A stretch of 54,948 bases of DNA from Lachnospiraceae bacterium UBA7054 (GTDB lineage Bacteria > Bacillota > Clostridia > Lachnospirales > Lachnospiraceae). Positions 8,975 through 16,686 of the stretch are shown piece after piece. Both the position numbers and the translations under genes were made by a program. The stretch spans positions 1 through 54,948 of the forward strand of contig DLAF01000065.1 in the NCBI GenBank assembly GCA_002492725.1, in the 5' to 3' direction. The notes below the pieces were generated by a model. The model was not told where the DNA came from. It did not search any database and saw only the letters and a list, made by a program, of their open reading frames with translations. Each line of letters begins with the position of its first letter. The stretch's first letter is position 1.

Positions 8975-10877
8975 CCGCCGTCACCCCCTCCGCATCTTCC
9001 ACATAATACTGCGCCTGCGTATGAAACATCTTTGCGTAAGCCCCGTTCTGTTCCAAAAGTTCCTTATGCGTGCCGTACTCCGTAAGCTCTCCTCCCTCAA
9101 ACATCGCCACATGAGAGCAGAACTGGGTGGAACTTAAGCGGTGACTGATATAGACCGCGGTTTTTTCCCCGATCAATTGGTCAAAGTCCTGATAGAGCTT
9201 ACTCTCCGCCAGGGCGTCAAGCGCCGCCGTGGGTTCATCTAAAACCACGATGGGCGCGTCCTTATAGAGGGCGCGGGCAAGGGCGATCTTTTGTTTCTCA
9301 CCGCCGCTGAAATCCGTACCGTCGTCGTGAATGACCTTCAAGACCTCCGTATTCACGCCCGAAGACAGCTCCTTTAGCTTCTCCTCCATGCCGCTTTTTA
9401 CAAGGCATTCGAAAGCCCTGTCCTGATCGGTAGCCTGCGGCTCCTGCATGGAAATATTCTCGGAGAGCGGAAAGGCAAAGAGCTCCACATCCTGAAACAC
9501 CGGCGCAAACAGCCGATAGTAGCTTTCTCTCGCATAGCGGTTCACATTGACGCCGTTTAGTAAGATCTCGCCCTCCTCAGGCTCGTAGAGCCGCAGCAAC
9601 AGTTTGATAAAGGTGGATTTTCCCGCACCGTTTAAGCCGACCACCGCCAGCCGCTCCCCTGGCGCTATGGTCAGAGAAAGATTTTTCAGCGCATAGCCAT
9701 CCGCCTTCGGATAGCGAAACGATACATTTTTGAAGGTAAATTCATAGGATGCTGCGGCAGGCACTTCTTCCCCGTCATCCATATCGTCCCCCGCAAAGTC
9801 CATAAAGCTTCTGAAATCATCCACTTCCCTGCTCTTTGCCATCAGATCGCCGGCCCCCCGCAGGAACTGAAAGATGTAACTGTAAAATGTCATGGAAGAA
9901 GCCAGATAGAGCGAGAAATTACCGGGCGTGATCTCACCGCGCGCCACTCCCGCGATCAGCCAAGCGTAGACCGCTCCCATCGCCGCGACCGACATCAGAT
10001 TTCTGACGACGGTCGCAACAAACCAGATTTTTGCATTTTCCTTTTCCTTGTCATAGCGGAATGTTTTCAGCTCTCTGTATTTGGCAAGCAGCCAGTCCTT
10101 CAAGCCGAACATGCGGATATCCTTGGCCGCATCAAAATCTGTGGTCGTGTATTCCATATAGCCATTCTTACGCCACCATGTCGCAAGCTGATCCCAGACC
10201 CTTTCCTTTGCCTTCTTGCTGACCCGGTCCCTGATTGCAAAATTCGTGACAGACATCGCCAGCATGATCGCCACAATGCCCGGATGCAGGGTGCCGAGGA
10301 TGAGAATGCCGGTAACCGTTACGCTTAAATTAATCAGGCAGTCTGAGAGGTTGTGCAAAAGCCCTTCCACTCCGTTATTATTGCCGCCACACGCCTGACT
10401 GGCCTTCTGATAGCAGTCCATCACATCGGCATCTTCCAGATACTGGTAGGGTATGGTCATGACCTTCCTGTTTTTCAAACTCATCAAGCCAAAGCGGACG
10501 CTGACAAAGCGGGGCCACGTATCCGTGTTGCGGTAGGTGCCCAGCATCGTCGTTACAAGCTGTAAGACCGCAAAAATGAGGATGATGCGAAGCAGCCTGT
10601 CCACACCCCCATTCTCCGTGATCACGTCGATAATGAATTTGGAGAGAAACGTCCATAAATACTGCATAAAAGGCTCCCCGATCATGCCAAGCAGGATCAT
10701 GAACGGGAGCTTTGGCTGAAAACGCACCATCGCTTTCCACAGATAAGCGATATTGCTGCATACACCATATTCTTTATGGTAGGGATTTTTCTTTTCGTCT
10801 TCTTTCTCTTTTTTCTTCCTTCCTGTTTTCCAATTCATTGTTCTGCCATGCCTCAATTCTGTCCTTCTATTTCTCAT
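8967..10877 (-). CDS. ABC exporter half-transporter, first subunit
   Basis: A 636-residue fused permease/ATPase, paralogous to the downstream gene. A basic, Lys/Glu-rich N-terminal stretch of about 30 residues precedes the membrane domain (about 50-340). The nucleotide-binding domain shows Walker A GLNGAGKST, Q-loop VFQDVELFAF, signature FSGGEKQ, Walker B VVLDEPTAALD and switch motif YISHRLSS, all intact. It overlaps the downstream subunit by 8 bases. The start is uncertain: the ATG at 10877 has only AAAGG immediately before it, and an internal ATG at 10838 has GAGG some 14 bases upstream. It follows the U32-like genes by about 100 bases and probably belongs to the same transcription unit. 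Substrate and physiological role are not evident. Confidence 0.86.
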   Translation of the reverse strand: MRNRRTELRHGRTMNWKTGRKKKEKEDEKKNPYHKEYGVCSNIAYLWKAMVRFQPKLPFMILLGMIGEPFMQYLWTFLSKFIIDVITENGGVDRLLRIILIFAVLQLVTTMLGTYRNTDTWPRFVSVRFGLMSLKNRKVMTIPYQYLEDADVMDCYQKASQACGGNNNGVEGLLHNLSDCLINLSVTVTGILILGTLHPGIVAIMLAMSVTNFAIRDRVSKKAKERVWDQLATWWRKNGYMEYTTTDFDAAKDIRMFGLKDWLLAKYRELKTFRYDKEKENAKIWFVATVVRNLMSVAAMGAVYAWLIAGVARGEITPGNFSLYLASSMTFYSYIFQFLRGAGDLMAKSREVDDFRSFMDFAGDDMDDGEEVPAAASYEFTFKNVSFRYPKADGYALKNLSLTIAPGERLAVVGLNGAGKSTFIKLLLRLYEPEEGEILLNGVNVNRYARESYYRLFAPVFQDVELFAFPLSENISMQEPQATDQDRAFECLVKSGMEEKLKELSSGVNTEVLKVIHDDGTDFSGGEKQKIALARALYKDAPIVVLDEPTAALDALAESKLYQDFDQLIGEKTAVYISHRLSSTQFCSHVAMFEGGELTEYGTHKELLEQNGAYAKMFHTQAQYYVEDAEGVTADV

Positions 10878-10979
10878 GCCTTTGCTTTAGCCGTTACGCT
10901 ACGGTCAGCCGTCTTTTTCTCCCTTTCAAAACATTCTCTGCCAGGAAACAAAACGGAATATCAAATTTCTCTCTGACCC

Positions 10980-11891
10980 TTACGCCCTGCGGGGTGCAGG
11001 CCTCGTCAAATCGGCAAGCATCGAGGCAAGTTCCTTTTTGACAAACTCGCGTTTTTCTTCCCTTACCAGATAATACAGATACGCATCCAGCACATACTGC
11101 TGCGGCATGCCGCGTCCAGCAATCTTAAAGTTCACGAAGCCCCTTTCGATATAGTTCCCGATCTCCTCATTGGAGATAAAGGCCGGCCGCTTCATACATT
11201 CCGCAAAGGTCTTATTGGGATTGGCATTGGGGCAGGGAAAGATATCCTTTACATCAAATTCAAGCTGCGCCCTCGACTGCTGCTCGTAATGCTCCGTCCT
11301 TCTGGTACAGCCCGGCGTACATACCTCGTTCACCAGAATCTCAATCTTCCCGCTTCCCTGTTCTTCCAGCCTTTTTAAGACTTCTTCGTTATGGTTTAAG
11401 TCATAATCAAGAACCACCAGAAAATAATCCTCATCAAGCTCACGAAACAGGCGCTCCGGCTCGATGATCCGCTTGGTAGTGGATGAGATCATCGGAAAGC
11501 GGGGATATTCGCGGCGGATATAATCCGCTAACACCTGCGAATTGACTAGCACCTGATTGAGACCGTTATCGGCAAGGCGCATGATCAGGTTGCAGTAGGT
11601 GTCATAGGTATGCTTTTCTTCCAGAACGGAATTAGTCCATGTAAACCGCACCGGCACCCCTTTATCGTTATAGAGACTTAAAGTCGCCTCAATATCCCGC
11701 TTGCCCGCGCTCCCCATGACCACGCGTCCGCCGTTCCAGATCGCGCCGGGAAAGGTCCCATAGACCGATCCCACCCGGTATCCCTCGCGAAACGCCTCAG
11801 GGTACTTCTCCATCAGCGTGATCACTGCGTAATTCAACTGTCTGTAATAACAAAAGCCCGGCAAATGCCAGTAAACTTTCTCTGCCGCCAT
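10980..11891 (-). CDS. U32-like (UbiU/UbiV/TrhP-type) predicted Fe-S protein, paralogue 2
   Basis: A 303-residue cytoplasmic protein whose pattern resembles the U32 'peptidase' family: an early FPGAIWNGGR motif, a TIM-barrel-like layout, four spaced cysteines (Cys100, then Cys181 and Cys185 in EVCTPGCTRR, then Cys210) and a late GFVNFKIAGRG motif. In characterised U32 members such as UbiU, UbiV and TrhP, four cysteines bind a [4Fe-4S] cluster and the proteins support hydroxylation of tRNA or quinone precursors. Extending this to the present protein is inference. It is clearly homologous to the next gene upstream, from which it is separated by 24 bases, and an ABC exporter pair follows. The substrate is unknown, and it may well not be a protease. 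Confidence 0.6.
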   Translation of the reverse strand: MAAEKVYWHLPGFCYYRQLNYAVITLMEKYPEAFREGYRVGSVYGTFPGAIWNGGRVVMGSAGKRDIEATLSLYNDKGVPVRFTWTNSVLEEKHTYDTYCNLIMRLADNGLNQVLVNSQVLADYIRREYPRFPMISSTTKRIIEPERLFRELDEDYFLVVLDYDLNHNEEVLKRLEEQGSGKIEILVNEVCTPGCTRRTEHYEQQSRAQLEFDVKDIFPCPNANPNKTFAECMKRPAFISNEEIGNYIERGFVNFKIAGRGMPQQYVLDAYLYYLVREEKREFVKKELASMLADLTRPAPRRA

Positions 11892-11915
11892 GCTCTTTCT
11901 CCTCTCTGCGGAAGG

Positions 11916-12869
11916 CTATCCCTCCCACTTACCGGGTTTCGGCCTCGCCACCGTGATCAACCGATTCGCCGCCAGACTGTTGAGCAGCGTGGTCGCCGCA
12001 TCTACCCGGTACTCCGGGCGGATGAGATAGTGACAATATACTTCCATGATATAAAATAAATTTGCCGTCCTTCCCTCCAGCTTAAAATTCCGAAAGCCCA
12101 TCGGCACATATTTCTCCCAGATATCCTCCGGAGATACATAGGTGCAGTAGCTCTGGATCGTATGGAACTCGTTGTGCTCGCCATAGTCACAGTGCCAAGG
12201 CTCTAAGGGAATCTGTCTGTCAGGGGTGCGCTTGCGGTTCTTTAACATGATCTTCTGGTTTTTCGCCTCGTTCTCATAATGTTTGCCGCGTCTTTTACAG
12301 TCAGGCTGACAGACTGCGTTCACCAGGATCTCGCAGCGCCCCTTATCTTTGATCTTCTCAAGTTCCTCAAAGCGATTGTTGAAATTGTAGTCAAGGACGA
12401 CAAGATGATAATCCTTTTCCAATTCTTCGTTTACCGCGTCAATGTCGCGGATCTCCTTACAAGTCGAACTGTTGATTCGAAAACTCGGATAAGTCTTTCG
12501 AACATACTCTTCCAAAAGCGGCGACACGACGAGAATGCCATTTTTTCCGTTATCTGCTGCTTTCATGCAAAAATTACAGTAGGGATCTTTTAAATCTTCC
12601 TCATCTAAAAACATATTCGTGTAGGTATAGCGTACTGATACGCCCTTTGCGTTGATGCTCTTAATGGCATTTTCAATAAACCCCGCGTCACATTGATCAT
12701 TTTGCGAACGTCTGCCGCCATTCCATAATGACATGGGAAATTCCCCAAAAAAAGAGGCGATGCGTACACCCTCCCTAAAATATTGCGGCCGCTTCTCTAA
12801 CATCGACAACAGCACCATATTCAGCGCCAGATTCTGCCGAAGCCCCGGCAGATGAAAATTGACTTCCAT
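11916..12869 (-). CDS. U32-like predicted Fe-S protein, paralogue 1
   Basis: A 317-residue paralogue of the following gene. Shared landmarks are FPMSLWNGGR, a DPYCNFCMKAADNG stretch (Cys98), the pair Cys177/Cys181 in AVCQPDCKRR, a further cysteine at 217 and the closing motif GFRNFKLEGR. The conserved Cys-X3-Cys plus two outlying cysteines suggest a metal cluster, as in U32 family members. The two paralogues are adjacent and may form a heterodimer, as UbiU and UbiV do; this is inference. The start at 12869 has AAAGGATGGCAGGGG upstream. A strong hairpin at 12891-12922 lies right before the gene, so its promoter must overlap that hairpin or it relies on read-through. I cannot name a reaction. 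Confidence 0.58.
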   Translation of the reverse strand: MEVNFHLPGLRQNLALNMVLLSMLEKRPQYFREGVRIASFFGEFPMSLWNGGRRSQNDQCDAGFIENAIKSINAKGVSVRYTYTNMFLDEEDLKDPYCNFCMKAADNGKNGILVVSPLLEEYVRKTYPSFRINSSTCKEIRDIDAVNEELEKDYHLVVLDYNFNNRFEELEKIKDKGRCEILVNAVCQPDCKRRGKHYENEAKNQKIMLKNRKRTPDRQIPLEPWHCDYGEHNEFHTIQSYCTYVSPEDIWEKYVPMGFRNFKLEGRTANLFYIMEVYCHYLIRPEYRVDAATTLLNSLAANRLITVARPKPGKWEG

Positions 12870-12890
12870 CCCCTGCCATCCTTTCTTTGA

Positions 12891-12922
12891 AAAAGGGCAG
12901 CATCCAAAGACGCTGCCCTTTT
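12891..12922 (-). terminator. Rho-independent terminator after the double CUT1 operon
   Basis: An 11-bp perfect stem (AAAAGGGCAGC at 12891-12901 with GCTGCCCTTTT at 12912-12922) and a 10-base loop lie 38 bases past the stop of the solute-binding lipoprotein. On the minus strand the stem ends in CCCTTTTTC, a proper U-run; on the plus strand it runs into TTTTCTCTTTTA. It should end most transcription of the transporter operon before the U32 genes. Confidence 0.88.
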
Positions 12923-12959
12923 CTCTTTTATTCTATCAGATTTTGGATTACAGGCTGTA

Positions 12960-14555
12960 TTATTTCAATGTAGCGTTAAACTCATCAACAGCTGTCTGCC
13001 ACTCAGCCAGATTCTGCTCCAGCAGAGCATCCGCATCCGCGCCTACACTTGCCTTATACAGGAAGTTGTCGTTCGGGTTAAAGTTAGGAACGATCGCGTG
13101 TACATCGTCAACACCTCTGGTGGTCATCATGTCGATGGTCTCATCCACGGAACGGGTATCTCTCATACCACCGTAAAGGTTATCCAGCAGACCATAGTAA
13201 CCTTCCCACTCTTCGCCCGGAACATCGTCTGTCCATACATCGTAAGCAAACATCAAAAGCCTTGCCTTGTCATCACTGTAGGAAGCAGGCATCATGGTAA
13301 CATTGTTGGACTTGTTGGTTACATAATCGTTCGCTCTGGGGCCCTTCGGGAACATTACAAAACCGTAATCCACCTGCTGGGTCAACTCAACGCCGTTAAC
13401 GGCAGTCGGGTTACCTTCCGCATCCGTCGACTGGCCGGTCAACCAGCCGCCCTGATATGCGCAATAAGCATCATCATACATAAATGCCGCTTCGCCGTTC
13501 ATGAAACGTACCTTATAATCTTCCCAGTTAGAACCATCCTCATTGCTGTAATTCAAGAAGTACTTGTTGGTTACTTCATCGATTGCGAAATGCAGGCCTT
13601 CTCTTACCGCATCGCTGTCAGCCGTAAGCTCATAGGTGCCGTCCGACTTCTTGGTCACCAGAGCGCCGCCGTTGGAACGCACGCACTCATATACCATACC
13701 GCCGTTATTCTGTACGCAGCCGTAGACATCGATCTGTCCGTCGGAGTCGATATCGCGCTGTACTTTGCTCATGATGTCGGTCCATGCATCCCATGTCCAT
13801 GTGCCGTCCGCCTGCATATCATAAATGGATTCAGGATCAATGCCCGCATCCTTTAATACCGTCTTGTTGAAATAGAGACCGCCTCTGGGCTCGGAAGGTC
13901 CTGCATAGAAACCGTACTTCGCATCACCTACAGCCCAGCTTGTCAGCTCGCCGTTGCATGTCCATTTCTCGCGGGACAGATCCACAACATCGCCATCCAG
14001 TTTGGAAATGTCATAGCACAGCCCCTGGCTAACATAAGAAGCTGTGGAAGCGGAATTGGTCAAGATGTAAATAACATTCTCATCAGAGCCGGAAGTAGCC
14101 GCCTGAACAAACGCCTCGCCGATGGAGCCTTCGCCCCAGCCCCAGCCTGCGTAGTTCTTCTGTACCATGGTAAAGTTGTAAGTCTCCTGCAGCCAATCAC
14201 GGTATTCCTTCTGTGCCTCCTGGAACTCCGTTGTAAGCGCTGCATTGGGATCGGTCCACCAGTCAGCGATAACGATATCCATACCGCCCAGATCAAAAGG
14301 CTGGCCCGTAGCAGGGTCAATCTTCACCTCAGGTGCGCCGTCGTCCGCTGCGGTATCCGCACCGTCATCCGCTGCATCCGTGTCAGCCGGAGCCTCCGTG
14401 TCAGCGGGAGCTTCCGTCTCAGCCGGAGCTTCCGTGTCTGCCGGAGCTTCGGGCTGTGTCTGGGTAGTCTCGCCGCCTCCGCAGCCGGTCATACCGACAG
14501 TCATGACTGCAGCCATAGATGCCGCCATCAGTTTGCTTAACGTTTTTCTTTTCAT
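12960..14555 (-). CDS. CUT1 sugar ABC transporter solute-binding lipoprotein
   Basis: A 531-residue extracellular solute-binding protein (SBP_bac_1/UgpB type). It begins with a lipoprotein signal peptide, MKRKTLSKLM start and lipobox MTGC (Cys25). An acidic tether with four EAPA(D/E)T repeats follows to about residue 75, then the binding domain. A longer reading frame extends upstream to 14684, but the ATG at 14555 is preceded by a near-perfect AAGGAGG and starts the signal peptide, so I use it. The binding domain is rich in aromatic residues (many Trp/Tyr), typical of oligosaccharide binders. It is the last gene of the nine-gene operon, after its two permeases, and is followed by a strong terminator. 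The ligand is probably a plant oligosaccharide such as xylo-oligosaccharide, inferred from the nearby xylan genes. Confidence 0.9.
   Translation of the reverse strand: MKRKTLSKLMAASMAAVMTVGMTGCGGGETTQTQPEAPADTEAPAETEAPADTEAPADTDAADDGADTAADDGAPEVKIDPATGQPFDLGGMDIVIADWWTDPNAALTTEFQEAQKEYRDWLQETYNFTMVQKNYAGWGWGEGSIGEAFVQAATSGSDENVIYILTNSASTASYVSQGLCYDISKLDGDVVDLSREKWTCNGELTSWAVGDAKYGFYAGPSEPRGGLYFNKTVLKDAGIDPESIYDMQADGTWTWDAWTDIMSKVQRDIDSDGQIDVYGCVQNNGGMVYECVRSNGGALVTKKSDGTYELTADSDAVREGLHFAIDEVTNKYFLNYSNEDGSNWEDYKVRFMNGEAAFMYDDAYCAYQGGWLTGQSTDAEGNPTAVNGVELTQQVDYGFVMFPKGPRANDYVTNKSNNVTMMPASYSDDKARLLMFAYDVWTDDVPGEEWEGYYGLLDNLYGGMRDTRSVDETIDMMTTRGVDDVHAIVPNFNPNDNFLYKASVGADADALLEQNLAEWQTAVDEFNATLK
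14379..14450 (-). repeat. Four 18-bp tandem repeats encoding EAPA(D/E)T in the lipoprotein tether
   Basis: Four consecutive 18-base units (14379-14396 is one) encode EAPADT, EAPAET, EAPADT and EAPADT just after the lipobox of the solute-binding protein. The near-identical DNA suggests recent slippage or unequal recombination. Copy number could vary between strains without breaking the frame, changing the tether length. Confidence 0.85.
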
Positions 14556-14573
14556 AGTATCCTCCTTATTTCC

Positions 14574-14669
14574 CAGCACCGTTTTGCGGTGCTGATTTTG
14601 CGCGGTATTTTCCGCGCTGTTTCTTTCTATATAAATTTCCGTCCGCTGCCGCCGCACAGACTGCGGCAG
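14574..14669 (-). other. Three consecutive hairpins upstream of the solute-binding protein gene
   Basis: The 130-base gap between the last permease and the binding protein holds three perfect inverted repeats: 14646-14652 with 14663-14669 (7 bp), 14600-14605 with 14612-14617 (6 bp, GCGCGG/CCGCGC) and 14574-14581 with 14587-14594 (8 bp, CAGCACCG/CGGTGCTG). None is followed by a good U-run on the minus strand, so they are better read as mRNA processing or stabilising elements than as terminators. They could raise the level of binding protein over permeases. This function is inferred. Confidence 0.6.
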
Positions 14670-14685
14670 ACAAAAGAAATTCATA

Positions 14686-15711
14686 TCACATCTTGATACC
14701 CGTGCTGCTTAAGCTTTCCACAAAGCCCTTCTGCGCGAACAGATACAGCACGATCAACGGCACGATCACCATCAGGGTGCCGGTCGCCAGTACACAGTTG
14801 GTGTACGGGACAGATACGCCCGCAGAACTGGACGCTCCGGTGATCCTCGCCATATAGCCGCCGAACGTATCGGGAAGCTGCTTCAACTTAATGCTCAGCA
14901 GACTGATATTGCCAAGGAACATACTGGAATAAAAGCCGTCCGTCCACTGCCATACAAAAGCGAACAGGAAGCAGGACGTCAGGATGGGCTTCGCATCCGG
15001 CAGCATGATCCGGATAAAGGTCTTTAAGGTGCCGCAGCCGTCCACGTAGGCTGCCTCCTCCAGCTCTTTCGGAATGTTTCTGAAAAACTGCCTGATCATA
15101 TAGATATATAAACCGTTCTTTAAGCCCATGCAGCAGGCGCTCATCAGATAATAAGGCAGTACCGACGATTTCAGGTTTATAGTCGTACCCGTCAGCAGCT
15201 CATAGATCCCCAGCACGTCAAAAAACCGAAAGTGCAGATGCAGGGATGTAGAAATGACCTGCGGTGGAATCAATACCATCACCATGACACAGGCGAACCA
15301 AAAATTCTTAAAGGGAAACTGAAACCTGGCAAAGCCGTATCCAACCAGTGTGCTCATTGCCACCTGCAGAATAGCGATGGTCAGAGAAATCAGCAGAGAA
15401 TGGATAAGTGTCGTTCCATACTCCATAAGCCCAGCCGCCAGTTTATAGTTCTGCGTGGTAAAATGTAACGGAATCGACGTAACGATCGGATCATAGAGAT
15501 CGGCCTCCGTCATGAAGCTCACCGATATTTTGTTCAAAAGGGGCTGCAAAATCAGGAAGCACAATCCGAAAAGCAGCACAGCCCGACAGATACTCACTCC
15601 ATACCCCATCACGGTACTGCGCAGAAGGTAACCGCCGGATTTTTTATTGCGCTCCCAAAAATTAGCATATTTTCCAGTCTTATTTTTCGCCTTCGCTTTC
15701 GTCTTACTCAT
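14686..15711 (-). CDS. CUT1 carbohydrate ABC transporter permease, MalG-type
   Basis: A 341-residue inner-membrane permease with about six hydrophobic helices and the ATPase-docking EAA loop EEAAYVDGCGTLKTFIRIMLP at about residues 220-240. The N-terminus is a Lys-rich cytoplasmic stretch. The start at 15711 overlaps the end of the MalF-type partner by 8 bases. It pairs with that partner and with the binding lipoprotein just downstream. No ATPase is encoded nearby, as is usual for CUT1 systems of Bacillota that share an MsmX/MsmK ATPase. The substrate is presumably an oligosaccharide. Confidence 0.92.
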   Translation of the reverse strand: MSKTKAKAKNKTGKYANFWERNKKSGGYLLRSTVMGYGVSICRAVLLFGLCFLILQPLLNKISVSFMTEADLYDPIVTSIPLHFTTQNYKLAAGLMEYGTTLIHSLLISLTIAILQVAMSTLVGYGFARFQFPFKNFWFACVMVMVLIPPQVISTSLHLHFRFFDVLGIYELLTGTTINLKSSVLPYYLMSACCMGLKNGLYIYMIRQFFRNIPKELEEAAYVDGCGTLKTFIRIMLPDAKPILTSCFLFAFVWQWTDGFYSSMFLGNISLLSIKLKQLPDTFGGYMARITGASSSAGVSVPYTNCVLATGTLMVIVPLIVLYLFAQKGFVESLSSTGIKM

Positions 15712-16615
15712 AGTAGTAAACCCCCTTCGAGATAATGAACGAACTGATTCCTACGATGGCCATGACCAGCACAAAATATGCCCAGGACATGGCGGACGCC
15801 AATCCATAATTTAGGTTTATGTTCATCAGATCGGTGATCTTCTCGATGATCTCGTTGTCCGATCTCATACAGAAATCCACCACCGTATAAATCCAGTTTA
15901 CCAAAAACAGGGAACTCACCATTGGGAATGTAATCTTCCAGAGGCTTTCCCACTTGGTACAGCCCTCGATTGCCGCCGCCTCATACATACTGGTGGAAAT
16001 CGTCTGCAGCCCGGAGAGGAAAATGATAATCTGGATACCCGATGAAATGGCCACATCATAGATATTGTCCATAATCTCAAACAGCTTCTCAAATGCCCGC
16101 ACGCCTACTCCCGCAGTCCGCAGAATTTCCTGGATTGCATCGGTGATTCCCGTGGTGCCCCCTGCATTTACCTCCACAGTCTGCGCCACAGCCGCCATCA
16201 GAGCGTTTTCCGAATCCAGTTTAAGCATTACGCCGGAGGCCAGAATCACCGGCAGAAAAAACACGGAACGCACAAGCGCCCTGCCCTTGAATTTTCCATT
16301 GAGAACCAGCGCCACAAAGAAACTGAATACCATAATGGCGAGTGAATAGACTGCCATTCTGGTGATTTCTTCCGTTAAAAGCCTCGCATAATCGGCATCC
16401 ACGCGGAAAGCATAATTGTAATTGAAGATTCCTCTCCACACAGGATTAAAAGAACCTGCTCCCAGCTGGACATCACAAAAGCTCATATACAGAGACTGCA
16501 CCAGCGGTTTTACCATGAAGACCAGAAAACCCAAAATGAACGGCGATATAAACAGATATCCTGCAATGGCTTTCCGTTTTTGAAGACCTGCTAACTTTTT
16601 TTTCTGACTTTTCAT
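15704..16615 (-). CDS. CUT1 carbohydrate ABC transporter permease, MalF-type
   Basis: A 303-residue permease with six predicted helices and an EAA loop reading YEAAAIEGCTKWESLWKITF. A sizeable extracytoplasmic insertion (about residues 140-190, Gly/Thr/Glu-rich) lies between transmembrane segments, as in LplB-like permeases. It starts 71 bases after the DUF5696 gene and overlaps the MalG-type partner. Together with 14686-15711 and the lipoprotein at 12960-14555 it forms the second of two CUT1 sets in this operon. Confidence 0.92.
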   Translation of the reverse strand: MKSQKKKLAGLQKRKAIAGYLFISPFILGFLVFMVKPLVQSLYMSFCDVQLGAGSFNPVWRGIFNYNYAFRVDADYARLLTEEITRMAVYSLAIMVFSFFVALVLNGKFKGRALVRSVFFLPVILASGVMLKLDSENALMAAVAQTVEVNAGGTTGITDAIQEILRTAGVGVRAFEKLFEIMDNIYDVAISSGIQIIIFLSGLQTISTSMYEAAAIEGCTKWESLWKITFPMVSSLFLVNWIYTVVDFCMRSDNEIIEKITDLMNINLNYGLASAMSWAYFVLVMAIVGISSFIISKGVYYYE

Positions 16616-16686
16616 AACCAGTATCCTTTCTGATAACTTATTCTGACAAAGTCCTTTGGGAAGCGCCGACGCGCACCCGCAAGAGG

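Noticed and set aside
7130..10877. Exporter pair with one degenerate ATP site
   Set aside because: Both Walker B motifs keep the catalytic Glu and both signature motifs are near-consensus, so I see no degenerate site.
13098..13856. A 252-codon plus-strand frame inside the solute-binding protein gene
   Set aside because: It is antisense to a clear SBP_bac_1 gene with lipobox and ribosome site and has no recognisable motif of its own.
14379..14450. CRISPR-like short repeats
   Set aside because: The repeats are contiguous 18-base units in frame within a protein tether, with no spacers.
14555..14684. Longer start for the solute-binding lipoprotein
   Set aside because: The extra 43 residues cover the hairpin region and have no ribosome site, while the ATG at 14555 follows AAGGAGG and begins a signal peptide.
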